From the NCBI GenBank assembly GCA_035536315.1, contig DATLOJ010000021.1, positions 1-40,769 of the forward strand: a stretch of DNA of 40,769 bases, given 5' to 3'. The notes beneath the pieces were generated by a model, which worked only from the letters and a program-made list of their open reading frames with translations, did not search any database and was not told the origin of the DNA. The position numbers were made by a program, and so were the translations under genes. Every line of letters starts with the position of its first letter. Position 1 is the stretch's first letter. Shown here in pieces: positions 8,501-16,793 of the stretch. Origin of the DNA: DATLOJ01 sp035536315 (GTDB taxonomy: Bacteria; Actinomycetota; CADDZG01; JAHWKV01).

Positions 8501-8636
8501 GTTTGAAGCTGGCCTTGCCGGATTTGAAGAAGTTCGGTTCGGGAGCGACCTCGCGAAGCGTTACCGGCTCTTCGGCAAAGCCTCCAAACTCGTCGCCGGC
8601 GCCCGGCGATGCCGGCCTGTCTTCTACCTTGCTCAT
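5568..8636 (-). CDS. MFS transporter fused to two LivF/LivG-type ABC ATPases
   Basis: 1022 residues in three modules. Residues ~60-465 are a 12-TM major-facilitator-like unit (for example ADYYPVEDRGKVIAFTFSVG, with the loop YMDRIRR). Residues ~490-720 are a LivF-like ATPase: Walker A GTNGAGKST near 529, signature LSGGEQQ near 629, Walker B LLMIDE near 648. Residues ~760-1015 are a LivG-like ATPase: Walker A GPNGAGKTT near 791, a degenerate signature LSTGLRR near 908, Walker B LLLLDEP near 925, and the H-loop in IIEHD. The LivF-LivG pair should energise the LivHM permease encoded 3 nt upstream. Whether the MFS part transports independently or docks the ATPases to the membrane is unknown. The stop overlaps the next start (ATGA). 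Confidence 0.9.
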   Translation of the reverse strand: MSKVEDRPASPGAGDEFGGFAEEPVTLREVAPEPNFFKSGKASFKQQMRDALDYKKLRHTPYGLKPVMLFMIIGIVGAFDSGIVGQAAPEILNDIEIDIIRYLQIAPLVGAVTTLVYFVLAYYMDRIRRVPFVGLGYIISGVFSMATTTTKSASGDITRFVSTRAFDSVGDQFRNTPTSSLIADYYPVEDRGKVIAFTFSVGSTVGLMVPLLVAFLVEKYGWRPPLIASGVLMIFAGIVAFLGLREPIRGYMERRSIGMSEEDARIPEEPPSIGTAWRTMWSIRLFRRLFIASIPGGMGAAIWARAFPFWLRQEFGLDVSDRTLINFGVGLALLPFVFLSGGLIDGFTARRPSRVLILVGVIGVLSAVANFFVALGPPLWVLIGLVFLFNIGNVLTSPARSLLFLQIVPANMRTFGFAVQTVALIPVQLLNFFIIGAVGTRYGLQGTMLIAAPFLLLAAMIDLSAAPLYDRDLRAAIASQGAALEYKRAIEEGRRKQLVCRDIDVEYDGVQVLFGVDFDVEEGDIIALLGTNGAGKSTLLKAIAGIQEASSGAIVYDGRDITHIPPHEITPRGVVLMPGGKGVFPGLSVHENLVLGNWLNDDKEAKARMAEAFRIFPILKERENSKAALLSGGEQQMLALAQAFMAKPKLLMIDELSLGLSPAVVQQLIEVVKAIHATGVTVILVEQSVNVALTVAERAIFMEKGEVKFVGATKDLLTRPDILRAVYVKGTGALTGAAPGGAQKSDRELRSYELSQARAILQVQGISKSFGGIKAVDDVSLDLREGEILGIIGPNGAGKTTVFDLICGYQDVDSGKIVYDGVDVTGMSPDERAKRRLIRRFQDARLFPSLTVYENVLVALERKLDVRSVTLAALQVPQVRAAERRVRLRADRLIELLDLDAFRDKFVKELSTGLRRITDLACVLAAEPRVLLLDEPSSGIAQAEAEMLAPLLRRVRFETGCSILIIEHDMPLISSISDELLAMEQGRTVIRGAPDDVLNDERVIQSYLGTSEEVIKRSGLLT

Positions 8637-8639
8637 CTG

Positions 8640-10964
8640 CTATCCCTCCGCCGGTAGAACTTGGGTGCCCTCGACCTGAAGGCCTTCTGCCGCTGCGCCA
8701 AGGGCGGCGGCCTCCTCGGTGGTTCTCTTCTTGCCACCAATCGGCGTGAGCCACCTCTGCTCACCGTAGAGCCCCGACTCCTTCTTGTACCTTTGGCTGA
8801 ACGGAAGAGCTGCGAGACCCTGGTTTGGAATCGGCTCCCCGAGAGGTATGAGCTTGCGCGCTATCGCATCCGGGTCGACGTCTGCAAACAAACTGGGGAC
8901 AACCATCTGCCTTCTTTGCGCAATGATTCGAAGTACGGTGTCGCGAGCTCCGAACACCAATGCGGCCAGACCCCCGGGCGCCGCGTACAGAAGTGCGATC
9001 CGTCCCACGTCGCCAATCAGAAAGTCCCATGGCGCACGACCGGATAGGAGCTGGTCGACCGCGAAGTACACGGTGCCGAGCAGGATTCCGGAGACGGACC
9101 CAACCCCTCCCACAACCGCGAACAAGAAAACGTCGAGAGAGTCGGTCGGCAGAAATGACGCCTGCTGAGCAGCTCTCTGATGGTGAGCCAGGAGCACCCC
9201 CGCGAAACCGCAGAGAAACCCGCTGAGAGCGAACGCCGTCAGCTTCATTCTGATGACGTTCACCCCGAAGGACTGAGAGTTTGCCTCGTTCTCCCGCACT
9301 GCGATCATCGTTCGGCCTGCACGGCTCTTCCTCAAGGTGGTTACCAGCAGCAAAGCGAGGGTGAACGCCGCGACGCACAGGTAGTACATGCTGCGTTCGT
9401 CCTCGAAGTTGATAAGGCCCAGTAGGGAGGGCCTGTCGACACGCTCGGGGAGGAGCCAGCCAAAGTAGTCCTCGTTGAACAACCCGGAGTAAGTCGCAAA
9501 AGCGAGTGCGAAGGTAACAACCGCGAGGTAGAGGCCCCTGATTCGGAGCGCGGGAATGCCGATGAGGAATGCGATTGCCGCAACGATCACCGGGACAATG
9601 ATGATTGCGATCCAGAACGGAAAGTTCCAACGCTGGGTCATCGCTCCTCCCAGCACGGCGCCGATTGCCACGAAAGCGAACTGCCCAAGGCTCACCTGCC
9701 CTGCCCATCCTGTAAGCACGACGAGCGAGAGCATCACGATGCCGATGATCGCGACGTAACCGCCCAGGTTTGTTTGGCGGGTGTCGACAACCCAGGGGTA
9801 GAGACCTACGAAGAGCAGTCCCAGCCCGGCCAGGACCCAGCGGGCAGCGCGAATACCGCCTACGCCAAGCATCTCCTTGGGAACCGGCCGGTACTCCTCA
9901 GTGGCCTTCCAGGCGGACGCTTCGGAAGCCTCACTTCGCTCTCTTCTGCGCCTTTGAAGAAGAAGGCCAAGGACCAGCACCACAACAAGACCCGCGTCGA
10001 GCGCCGCAAGCTGATTTTCGTAAGAGTAAGAGACAGCATTGCGAAGCATGGTTATGAGCAGCGCTGCGTATACGGCGATCGGCAGGCTTCTCATCTGAGC
10101 GATGGTCGCTGCAGCCAGGGCTATCAGCATGAGCGACGCCCCACCACCTCCCGACGCGGAGAACCTCTGACTTACGACGCCGGTCATGATTGCGCCGAGC
10201 CCTGAGAGAAAGCCGGTGATCCCCCAGACAATCAGGGAGAGGGCGCCGACGTTTATGCCAAGCATTGGGGCGCGTTCCAGGTTCTCGGAAACCGCTCTGA
10301 TGGCAATACCCGCCTTCGCAAAGCGAAGGAACAGCCCAAGCCCCAATATCGAGAGCAGGATCGTGCCGATGGCCAGCACGTGTCCAAAGCCGAATTCGAG
10401 AGGCAGGCTTCCAACTTGGAACTTGAAGCTCTCGAACGGAAGTCTTACCTCTGCCGCTCCTGCTATCTCCTCCTGACTACGGTCCTCGACGTTCCGAAAT
10501 ACGGGCAAGTTGGACATGTAGCCGGCGGCTCCTGTGGCCAGTCCGATCAAAGCGATTGTTATGACCGTAAGGACGAGCCGGGGAGCGTTGAAGAAGCGCC
10601 GGATGAATATCAGTTCCGATACCAGACCGAAGATCACCGAAACGATCAGTCCTGCCGGAAGAGCGAACCAGAACGGCCATTCGACCAGAACGACGAAGTT
10701 GTAAGTGAAAACGGCCCCGACGGCTCCAATGGCAGCCTGTGCGAAGTTGATTATCCGAATGCTCCGGTAAACCAGCACCACACCGATTGCCAGCAAGGAG
10801 TTGATCAGTCCAAAGATGAAACCGTTGAACAGAATCGCACCGGGAGTGCCGCCTCCCTCGCCGCCCCCTGGAAGCACAAACTGCGTGATCGCAAGCATCA
10901 GCAGGGTCGCGCCGACGGCTACCCCTAACGGTATGAGCTTTGCTCGGAGTGCCGTTGGGGTCAT
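8640..10964 (-). CDS. Fused LivH-LivM branched-chain-type ABC permease
   Basis: 774 residues. Residues ~1-335 are LivH-like (NFAQAAIGAVGAVF; GIAIRAVSENLERAPMLGIN). A basic hydrophilic linker of about 30 residues follows. Residues ~370-690 are LivM-like (GQVSLGQFAFVAIGA; GRTMIAVRENE; FALSGFLCGFAGVLLAH). A cytoplasmic tail of about 80 residues ends the protein. It forms both halves of the membrane channel of a HAAT-type importer; substrates in this family include branched-chain amino acids, amides and urea, and the sequence does not decide which. The start overlaps the stop of the upstream lipoprotein (ATGA), and the ATPase fusion follows after 3 nt. Fused LivHM proteins are common in actinobacteria; the long C-terminal tail is less usual. 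Confidence 0.92.
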   Translation of the reverse strand: MTPTALRAKLIPLGVAVGATLLMLAITQFVLPGGGEGGGTPGAILFNGFIFGLINSLLAIGVVLVYRSIRIINFAQAAIGAVGAVFTYNFVVLVEWPFWFALPAGLIVSVIFGLVSELIFIRRFFNAPRLVLTVITIALIGLATGAAGYMSNLPVFRNVEDRSQEEIAGAAEVRLPFESFKFQVGSLPLEFGFGHVLAIGTILLSILGLGLFLRFAKAGIAIRAVSENLERAPMLGINVGALSLIVWGITGFLSGLGAIMTGVVSQRFSASGGGGASLMLIALAAATIAQMRSLPIAVYAALLITMLRNAVSYSYENQLAALDAGLVVVLVLGLLLQRRRRERSEASEASAWKATEEYRPVPKEMLGVGGIRAARWVLAGLGLLFVGLYPWVVDTRQTNLGGYVAIIGIVMLSLVVLTGWAGQVSLGQFAFVAIGAVLGGAMTQRWNFPFWIAIIIVPVIVAAIAFLIGIPALRIRGLYLAVVTFALAFATYSGLFNEDYFGWLLPERVDRPSLLGLINFEDERSMYYLCVAAFTLALLLVTTLRKSRAGRTMIAVRENEANSQSFGVNVIRMKLTAFALSGFLCGFAGVLLAHHQRAAQQASFLPTDSLDVFLFAVVGGVGSVSGILLGTVYFAVDQLLSGRAPWDFLIGDVGRIALLYAAPGGLAALVFGARDTVLRIIAQRRQMVVPSLFADVDPDAIARKLIPLGEPIPNQGLAALPFSQRYKKESGLYGEQRWLTPIGGKKRTTEEAAALGAAAEGLQVEGTQVLPAEG

Positions 10965-11932
10965 CTATTCGTGGACTTCGCGTCAGGTTCGATCTGGCCC
11001 AGGCGAGCATCGATCTTGAGCCGCGGATCCGTGCGAGGGGCTTCGATGTGCTCGAACGCTATGAAGCCTCCCATCCCGGTGGCCACGGCGAAGTCGTACT
11101 GTCTATTGGTGGTCTCGCCGGTGACCGACCTGAACTCCTGGTGGGCGTCGACAAACCAGGTGTCGATCACCTTTCCGCATACATCGACTCGGTGCCTCTT
11201 GGTGACAAGTCCCTCCTGTATCTGGACCTCCTGGGTGTTGGGGTCCACACCCGTTCCATCGGAGCGGTTGCCGATCTTTGCGGGAAGGTCGAGCATCAGG
11301 ATCGGAGGCGTGGGAACGAACTCCTTCGGATTGGCACTTCCCGTCTTGCTGCTGCGCCGGACGAGGTAAATACCTTCATCGGACTGTCCGGCCCCCTGCC
11401 TGACCTCGTACGTCTGCTCGACGATACGCTGGGCGCCAAAAACCAGATCGTGTTCCACGGTTGTGTACTGCACTACCCCGCCCCGCACTATTTCTACGTC
11501 CTTGATCGAGCGCTCAACGAACTCGTGGGACACGACAGGGCCCACGCCCGAGACCTGCTGCTCCTTCGCCGTAACCCATTTGTAAAAACCCTCTTTGGGT
11601 GTTCCCTGAACAACCGTCGGGGCTTCCTGCTCCGGAAAGTCCGTAGGCTCGGCCTCTTTGCACTCGGGAGGCGGAGGAGGAACGGGGCCACCGGGAAATT
11701 GAGGAGTCGATCCCCGTGTTCCAATGACGCCGAGAGGCTGATCCGGTGACAGGTCCGTGTTGGGCGGAGGGACCGCCTCCGGCAGCTCCGGGATACCAAA
11801 TACGAGGTCAGCGGCCAGCGACTTGACACTGACGCCGGACACCGGGGCTTTGGCGCATCCTGAAACCAGCGCCATCGTAAGAACAAGGGCCGTCGCGACT
11901 CGAACCAGCTTGCTACGCAGCCTTCTTTGCAT
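10961..11932 (-). CDS. Lipoprotein of unknown function between TgpA-like and LivHM genes
   Basis: 323 residues. The basic n-region (RRLRSKLVR), hydrophobic core and LVSGC lipobox indicate lipid anchoring. Residues ~55-105 are Pro-rich. The remainder looks beta-rich with repeated 'EIVRGGVVQYTTVEHDLVF'-type strands; no known motif is seen. It overlaps the TgpA-like gene by 20 nt and the permease gene by 4 nt, so it is translationally coupled to both. The position, between the MoxR/DUF58/TgpA module and the transporter, makes it the best candidate for linking them outside the membrane. It is not a binding protein of the LivJ type: too short and without the Peripla_BP_6 pattern. Confidence 0.75.
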   Translation of the reverse strand: MQRRLRSKLVRVATALVLTMALVSGCAKAPVSGVSVKSLAADLVFGIPELPEAVPPPNTDLSPDQPLGVIGTRGSTPQFPGGPVPPPPPECKEAEPTDFPEQEAPTVVQGTPKEGFYKWVTAKEQQVSGVGPVVSHEFVERSIKDVEIVRGGVVQYTTVEHDLVFGAQRIVEQTYEVRQGAGQSDEGIYLVRRSSKTGSANPKEFVPTPPILMLDLPAKIGNRSDGTGVDPNTQEVQIQEGLVTKRHRVDVCGKVIDTWFVDAHQEFRSVTGETTNRQYDFAVATGMGGFIAFEHIEAPRTDPRLKIDARLGQIEPDAKSTNR

Positions 11933-14168
11933 CGCCGCGCTCCTTTCTCAATTTGTCTTCACCGAGATTAGGAGCGTATGGAAACTTAAGTGAAAGACGA
12001 GACACCGCTGCGACAAATCTGAGTGTGCCGGTGTGGGCCTGACTCATCCGCTTACGCAGCGACCGGGACAGCTCTTCCGCGGCTCTTGCGTCCTCCGTTT
12101 TGATCTCGCCTTGCAGATCTCCCCACAACGTGCGCGTTGCGAGCCATGCAAGCTCCGTATGCTCCTGGTCGGACACTACCCGGTCCAGGAACATCAAGGG
12201 AGTATCGGATTGGTGCTTGTAACCGAAGTCTGTAGCCAGGTCGCGCCAGTCCGCATAGGCCACCGCAATTCGCGCCCTATCGCCGTTGTGCTGCGCCCAC
12301 GTTCGTCTTCGGGCGCGAACGATTGACTTCCTAAGCGCGGGATAGGTGAAGTACAGAAGAAGCAGAAGAAGAATTATCGGCAGGACGATCGCCACGATCC
12401 TCTGAATCTGATCGATCAGGAAAGTCCGCGGATCCGTCTGGTAAGCGACCACTACTTTGACCGCGATGTCGTCGCTCGGCAGAACGTTCTCGTTCCGCTG
12501 GGTTTGATCACTTCCCACTGACGACTGGGCCTGCAGCGGAGTTCCGATAATCGGCAGCCACTTGTATCCGGGGAAATAGACCTCGAGGAATGACGCTCCG
12601 TGCTTCGGCCTGACTTCAAAAACCGGCCCGACCTTCTCGCCGCCGTCAAACCCATAGCCGATGCGGGCCGGAATTCCTGCCCACCTTGCGAGCATCGCCT
12701 GGCCCGCGACGATCTCGTACGGAGTACCGGTCTTTGACCCAACCAGCATGTCCGAAACTTTCGCGGGAGGAACGGCCACAGGCGTCCCCGCCCCAGTTGC
12801 AACAACGTTTTGCAGCAGCTCGTTTCGGACGAAGTCGAGGCGGTCCCATGGGGGAGTCGCCGGAGCCCGAGCCAAGAGGTCCTGCACGGCAGGAGGGGGC
12901 GGGGGCATCTTCAGGAAGGGCTGCGCGTCTTTAGGAATGCTCCCCACGACATTCTTGAGCTCGTCCACTGAAGGAATTCGCGCCGCGGTAACTGTGTACT
13001 CGAGCTCCGGGACTATGGTCCCCTCCCCAAGACGGATGTTTCCCGTCCTGGAGTCGTATGCAAGCACCGGACCCGTGGCCACAAGGCCGACGAGGTTTGG
13101 AAGGCCGGGAAGTACCACGCCCGTGAGGTCCTTCATTCTGAAGGTCGCCCTGTGGCCGGCCTGCAGCTCCTGGTCGACTATTCCGCTTCTGGGTACCTCG
13201 GCGATCCGGTTGTCCTTGAAGGGAGGCAGCAGCCACGCATCGTCCTCGTAGACATCCAACCCACCCATTCGCCACGGACCCGTAATCGACGACTCAACGG
13301 TAAACAACACTCTGTCCGGAACCTTCGTGAGCGGCACAGTCTTGGGTTTCTGGGCATCTTGCGTCGGGTCGAAAAGCGGCTCCGGAAACAAAATGTTGAA
13401 ACGGGTCAAGAAGAACAGAGCGACCGTGATGATCGCGACCATCGGAATCGCGCGAATTGCACGTCGAAGCTCGTACTTGATGTCACGTTGCTCCGCCTCA
13501 CCGATCTGGACTCCGGAAAGGACTCCCAGTCCAATTGCGAATAGCACCAGTGCGGCAAGGCCACTTGGAATCTGTGCTTCATCCGTGACGCTGATCGCGC
13601 CGATGGCAACGATCGGCATCGGCACCATGAGCCCAAGGGCGGGTTTGCGGATCTGCATTGCAACCCATGCTGCAGTGAACCCGAGACCACCCATGAGCCA
13701 CCCCACGATGGCGCGCCAACCAAGGGTGAACTGAGCGGGGGGCCTCACCACATCTTTGTCGCGCAGTGAATCCTTGACGAAAGCGTTCAGGTCGAGGATG
13801 TCAGAGAAGGTTCCGCCGGGAATCGTCATGAGGATTCCGATGACGATTATTCCTCCAAGGATCGCCAGGTTCATTACGATCGCGTTCTTGATCTTGAGAG
13901 CCAAAATGGCAAGACCGATTCCAAGCAGTCCGGCAATGGCCGCCCACATTCGGGGAGTTGCCCCCTTATAGACGCCACCAACCATGACTGCCGCCGCCAT
14001 CACCGAGAAGGCAACAACGATTGCCAGACGACCGAAGGGTAGGGGAGGCTCCGGCGGCTCCTCCATGGAAAGGAGGTCCTCTGCAGGAAGCTCTCCGGTC
14101 TCGAGGGGGTCGAGTGCCTCCTCTTCGCTCTCGAGCACTTCCGTTTGACGTTCCTCTGTGGTCGCCAT
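11913..14168 (-). CDS. TgpA-like membrane protein with a cysteine-less (inactive) transglutaminase domain
   Basis: 751 residues from the ATG at 14168, which begins MATTEE; the open frame upstream overlaps the DUF58 gene. An acidic N-terminus is followed by about seven TM helices (residues ~45-290), an extracytoplasmic region, one TM helix (~590-612) and a cytosolic DUF4129-like tail. The transglutaminase core is recognisable at WAGIPARIGYGF (~495-505) and FLEVYFPGYKW (~525-536). The catalytic Cys position reads PYEIVAG, the His position reads ASFLEVY, and the Asp is missing from WLPIIGTP. The whole protein contains no cysteine. In TgpA operons MoxR and DUF58 partners are usual, as here. It is probably a pseudoenzyme scaffold. 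Confidence 0.88.
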   Translation of the reverse strand: MATTEERQTEVLESEEEALDPLETGELPAEDLLSMEEPPEPPLPFGRLAIVVAFSVMAAAVMVGGVYKGATPRMWAAIAGLLGIGLAILALKIKNAIVMNLAILGGIIVIGILMTIPGGTFSDILDLNAFVKDSLRDKDVVRPPAQFTLGWRAIVGWLMGGLGFTAAWVAMQIRKPALGLMVPMPIVAIGAISVTDEAQIPSGLAALVLFAIGLGVLSGVQIGEAEQRDIKYELRRAIRAIPMVAIITVALFFLTRFNILFPEPLFDPTQDAQKPKTVPLTKVPDRVLFTVESSITGPWRMGGLDVYEDDAWLLPPFKDNRIAEVPRSGIVDQELQAGHRATFRMKDLTGVVLPGLPNLVGLVATGPVLAYDSRTGNIRLGEGTIVPELEYTVTAARIPSVDELKNVVGSIPKDAQPFLKMPPPPPAVQDLLARAPATPPWDRLDFVRNELLQNVVATGAGTPVAVPPAKVSDMLVGSKTGTPYEIVAGQAMLARWAGIPARIGYGFDGGEKVGPVFEVRPKHGASFLEVYFPGYKWLPIIGTPLQAQSSVGSDQTQRNENVLPSDDIAVKVVVAYQTDPRTFLIDQIQRIVAIVLPIILLLLLLYFTYPALRKSIVRARRRTWAQHNGDRARIAVAYADWRDLATDFGYKHQSDTPLMFLDRVVSDQEHTELAWLATRTLWGDLQGEIKTEDARAAEELSRSLRKRMSQAHTGTLRFVAAVSRLSLKFPYAPNLGEDKLRKERGDAKKAA

Positions 14169-14181
14169 TAGTGGGCCTTCA

Positions 14182-15510
14182 CTATCGCTGACCCGCGCCG
14201 ATGTCGTGATACAGGGCAGTTGCCAGGTCCTGTCCCGGGTGAACGCCGGCAACCTGGCAACCAAGGGATGCGGCAATGCTGAGGGTGTGGGCGTACTCCT
14301 CGTCCCAGAGAAGGGCGACAACGAGAATCGAGACTCCCTTGTTGAGCAGGATGCGAAGCTGTGCGGCCTCCTGTGGAGTCAGCCTCGGCGTGACCAGAAT
14401 GTTGTGGGCGTCGCGCCGGGGGTCGGAGATCAGTCGCATGATGACCTTGGACAGGGGCTCCCGGCTCATCTCAACTCGTGTGAATGCATCCAGCGCTGCG
14501 AGCTGGGCATTGACTCCGCGAATCGGGCGCGTAAGTGAACCCTGGTTGGCTTCGACTCTTATCTCGTAACCTTCACGAAGGTGCCGGACCGCCAGTGAGG
14601 CTGCTGCTCTCACTCCGGTCTCGAAAGACTCCGAGTAGTCGAAGCCGTCTCTGCTGTGCGAGCCACGGTCGGTGTCGAGAATGATCGAAACGTGGTCGGT
14701 GATTCCCTGCTCCGACTCTCGGACCATGAGGTGACCGACGCGAGCCGACGCGCGCCAGACCACTCGCCTCAAGTCGTCGCCGGGTTCGTAGTCACGCATT
14801 CCGTAGAACTCGAGTCCGGTCGGCCAAGGCTTCGAAACAGGTGGCCTGATCGGGGGGTCTTCGAACTGCCGGGTCAAAGGACGGTCCGAAACGAACTCCA
14901 GGCGAGGGTGAACCAGCAGCTCGAACTTCTCGGCAACGACAGTCTCGCGCTCAGTCAGTCCAAGTGGATCGCTTGTAACTGCGATGAGAGGCCCAATCTC
15001 GTACACACCGCGGCGAGCGGCCCGGACGCTGTAACGGTGTGTGACCGTCTTGCCGCGGCCAAGGCGTGGAACGGGAACTTTGACCGTCGTGCCGAGCCGC
15101 TCGGGAACTCGCTCCTCCAGAATGAACGAAGGAGCCCTTCTTAAAGCGGTCAGTCTCACCTCTACGTCCAGACGATCGCCCTCGTGGGCTCTCGGAAAAA
15201 GACCTTCTCGCGTGCCCTCGAGCTTCAAGTTTCGAGGAGCCAACAGGTAACTCGCAAAAACGAGAAGGGCTGCGCCGTAAGCGAAGACGTAGAGAGCTTT
15301 ACCGGCGACGATCCATGCGAACAGCCAAAGCAGCACGGCTGCGAGAACTCCCATCTGGCCCGAGCGCGTAAGGCCGATTGCTCTTTGGAAGTTGAGCCAG
15401 CTCGCGCGGATACGCTGCGGAGACATTGCCTCCAGCAACTTGTCGAAGCGTCCGAGGACCTTCCCCTTGACACCAACGGGGGGTCCTGCGGCTCTAGCTC
15501 TTGTCGCCAT
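14182..15510 (-). CDS. DUF58 membrane protein
   Basis: 442 residues. Two TM helices (about residues 55-92) precede a beta-rich extracytoplasmic or cytoplasmic stretch, then the DUF58 hallmark FYGMRDYEPGDDLRRVVWRA (about 233-252) and HLMVRESE. The C-terminal part is a VWA-like fold (VSIILDTD, with DTDRGSHS in the MIDAS position). DUF58 proteins are usual partners of MoxR ATPases and TgpA-like proteins. It is 38 nt downstream of moxR and 13 nt upstream of the TgpA-like gene, so the three are one module. The substrate of the module is unknown. Confidence 0.92.
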   Translation of the reverse strand: MATRARAAGPPVGVKGKVLGRFDKLLEAMSPQRIRASWLNFQRAIGLTRSGQMGVLAAVLLWLFAWIVAGKALYVFAYGAALLVFASYLLAPRNLKLEGTREGLFPRAHEGDRLDVEVRLTALRRAPSFILEERVPERLGTTVKVPVPRLGRGKTVTHRYSVRAARRGVYEIGPLIAVTSDPLGLTERETVVAEKFELLVHPRLEFVSDRPLTRQFEDPPIRPPVSKPWPTGLEFYGMRDYEPGDDLRRVVWRASARVGHLMVRESEQGITDHVSIILDTDRGSHSRDGFDYSESFETGVRAAASLAVRHLREGYEIRVEANQGSLTRPIRGVNAQLAALDAFTRVEMSREPLSKVIMRLISDPRRDAHNILVTPRLTPQEAAQLRILLNKGVSILVVALLWDEEYAHTLSIAASLGCQVAGVHPGQDLATALYHDIGAGQR

Positions 15511-15548
15511 CTACACCCGCTTACAAGTTTCGGTGATCAGGCGTTGCC

Positions 15549-16577
15549 TCAAGCTCCCTTGGCCGCCGCCCCACTCGGGGGCTTGACCTTGGTCACAAGT
15601 CGTTCGATCACCGCATCAATGGTCTCACCGCGCAGGATTGCGTCGGGGTTCAGAATCACTCTGTGCGACATAACCGGCTTTAGAACGGCCCTTACGTCGT
15701 CGGGATAAACGAATTCACGTCCATCACTCGCAGCCAGCGCGCGAGAGGCCCTGAGGAGTGCGATGGATGCACGCGGACTCGCACCGAGGGCGAGAGCCGG
15801 GTCCTGTCGTGAAGCGTTGACGAGATCGACGATGTAGTAACCAACCTCTTGCGAGATGTCCACCTTCGTAGCAGCGTAAGCGATCATTCGAGTTATCTCG
15901 GTCGTCTCGACAACTTCGGCAAGATCTTCGATCGACAGCTGCACCGAGTTGTCGAACATGACCTCGAACTCCGCTTCCCGCTCCATGTAACCCATCTGAA
16001 GCTTGAACAGGAATCTGTCGAGCTGTGCTTCCGGAAGTGGGAACGTTCCGGCCTGCTCGATTGGGTTCTGGGTGCAAAGAACGAAGAAGGGCCTTGGCAG
16101 AAGGTACGTAACACCATCCGACGAAACCTTGCGCTCACCCATGGCCTCGAGCAGAGCGGACTGAGTTTTTGGAGCAGCACGGTTGATCTCGTCTGCAAGA
16201 AGAATGTTTGCGAACACCGGTCCTGCTTTGAACTCGAATGTTCCCTTCTTCATGTCGTAGATCGAACCGCCGGTGATGTCGGCGGGAAGCATGTCCGGCG
16301 TGCAAGAGACGCGGTTCCATGTTGCTGCCATTGACTGAGAGATCGCACGAGCGAGCATCGTTTTGCCGGTGCCGGGAACGTCCTCCCAAAGGATGTGACC
16401 TTCACAGATGATCGCGACCATCGCGAGCCTGCAGACGTCGGTCTTGCCTTTGATGACCGTTTCGATGTTGTCGATGATTGCATCGAAGTTCTGCTTGAAC
16501 GACTTTGCATTCATGTTTCCCGACGAGTAAGTAGGTCCAGCCGTGAGACGAGTCGCCTTGGTTTTCGTTGCGCTCAT
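15549..16577 (-). CDS. MoxR-family AAA+ ATPase
   Basis: 342 residues. Walker A is DVPGTGKT near residue 68, Walker B is ILLADEINRA near 124, and the MoxR-specific CTQNPIEQAGTFPLPEAQLD is present, with sensor 2 GASPRAS. The length is typical. MoxR ATPases act as chaperones that remodel or load cofactors into partner proteins, often those with VWA domains; here the linked DUF58 protein carries a VWA-like C-terminus. An AGGAGGG Shine-Dalgarno lies just upstream of the ATG. It is the first gene of a minus-strand operon reaching to 2918 and diverges from the binding-protein genes. Confidence 0.93.
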   Translation of the reverse strand: MSATKTKATRLTAGPTYSSGNMNAKSFKQNFDAIIDNIETVIKGKTDVCRLAMVAIICEGHILWEDVPGTGKTMLARAISQSMAATWNRVSCTPDMLPADITGGSIYDMKKGTFEFKAGPVFANILLADEINRAAPKTQSALLEAMGERKVSSDGVTYLLPRPFFVLCTQNPIEQAGTFPLPEAQLDRFLFKLQMGYMEREAEFEVMFDNSVQLSIEDLAEVVETTEITRMIAYAATKVDISQEVGYYIVDLVNASRQDPALALGASPRASIALLRASRALAASDGREFVYPDDVRAVLKPVMSHRVILNPDAILRGETIDAVIERLVTKVKPPSGAAAKGA

Positions 16578-16664
16578 TCAGCCCTCCTATATGCCGCCGG
16601 AACGTGGCGCGCCGTTCGCGCTTTGTGCCGGAGGGAGATGACGGTTTCTTTTCTGGGAGCGAAG

Positions 16665-16673
16665 AATATACCA
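16665..16673 (-). promoter_or_regulatory. Extended -10 promoter for the moxR operon
   Basis: Read on the minus strand, TGG-TATATT is an extended -10. It would start transcription near 16658 and leave a leader of about 80 nt before the moxR ATG at 16577. No clear -35 is seen. It is the best promoter candidate in the 216-nt divergent gap (16578-16793), which otherwise holds no gene. Confidence 0.4.
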
Positions 16674-16793
16674 GTGGAGTTGGAGACCGCGACGACGGTG
16701 TATGTCCATTTTTCTTGAAAGCCGAATCCCCTTTAAGAACATAGTTGTGCCATCATCCTTCTCTACCGGAATCGACTAATCGTGGAGATCAGA

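Noticed and set aside
14169..14321. N-terminal extension of the TgpA-like protein
   Set aside because: It overlaps the end of the DUF58 gene; ATG 14168 starts a plausible acidic N-terminus.
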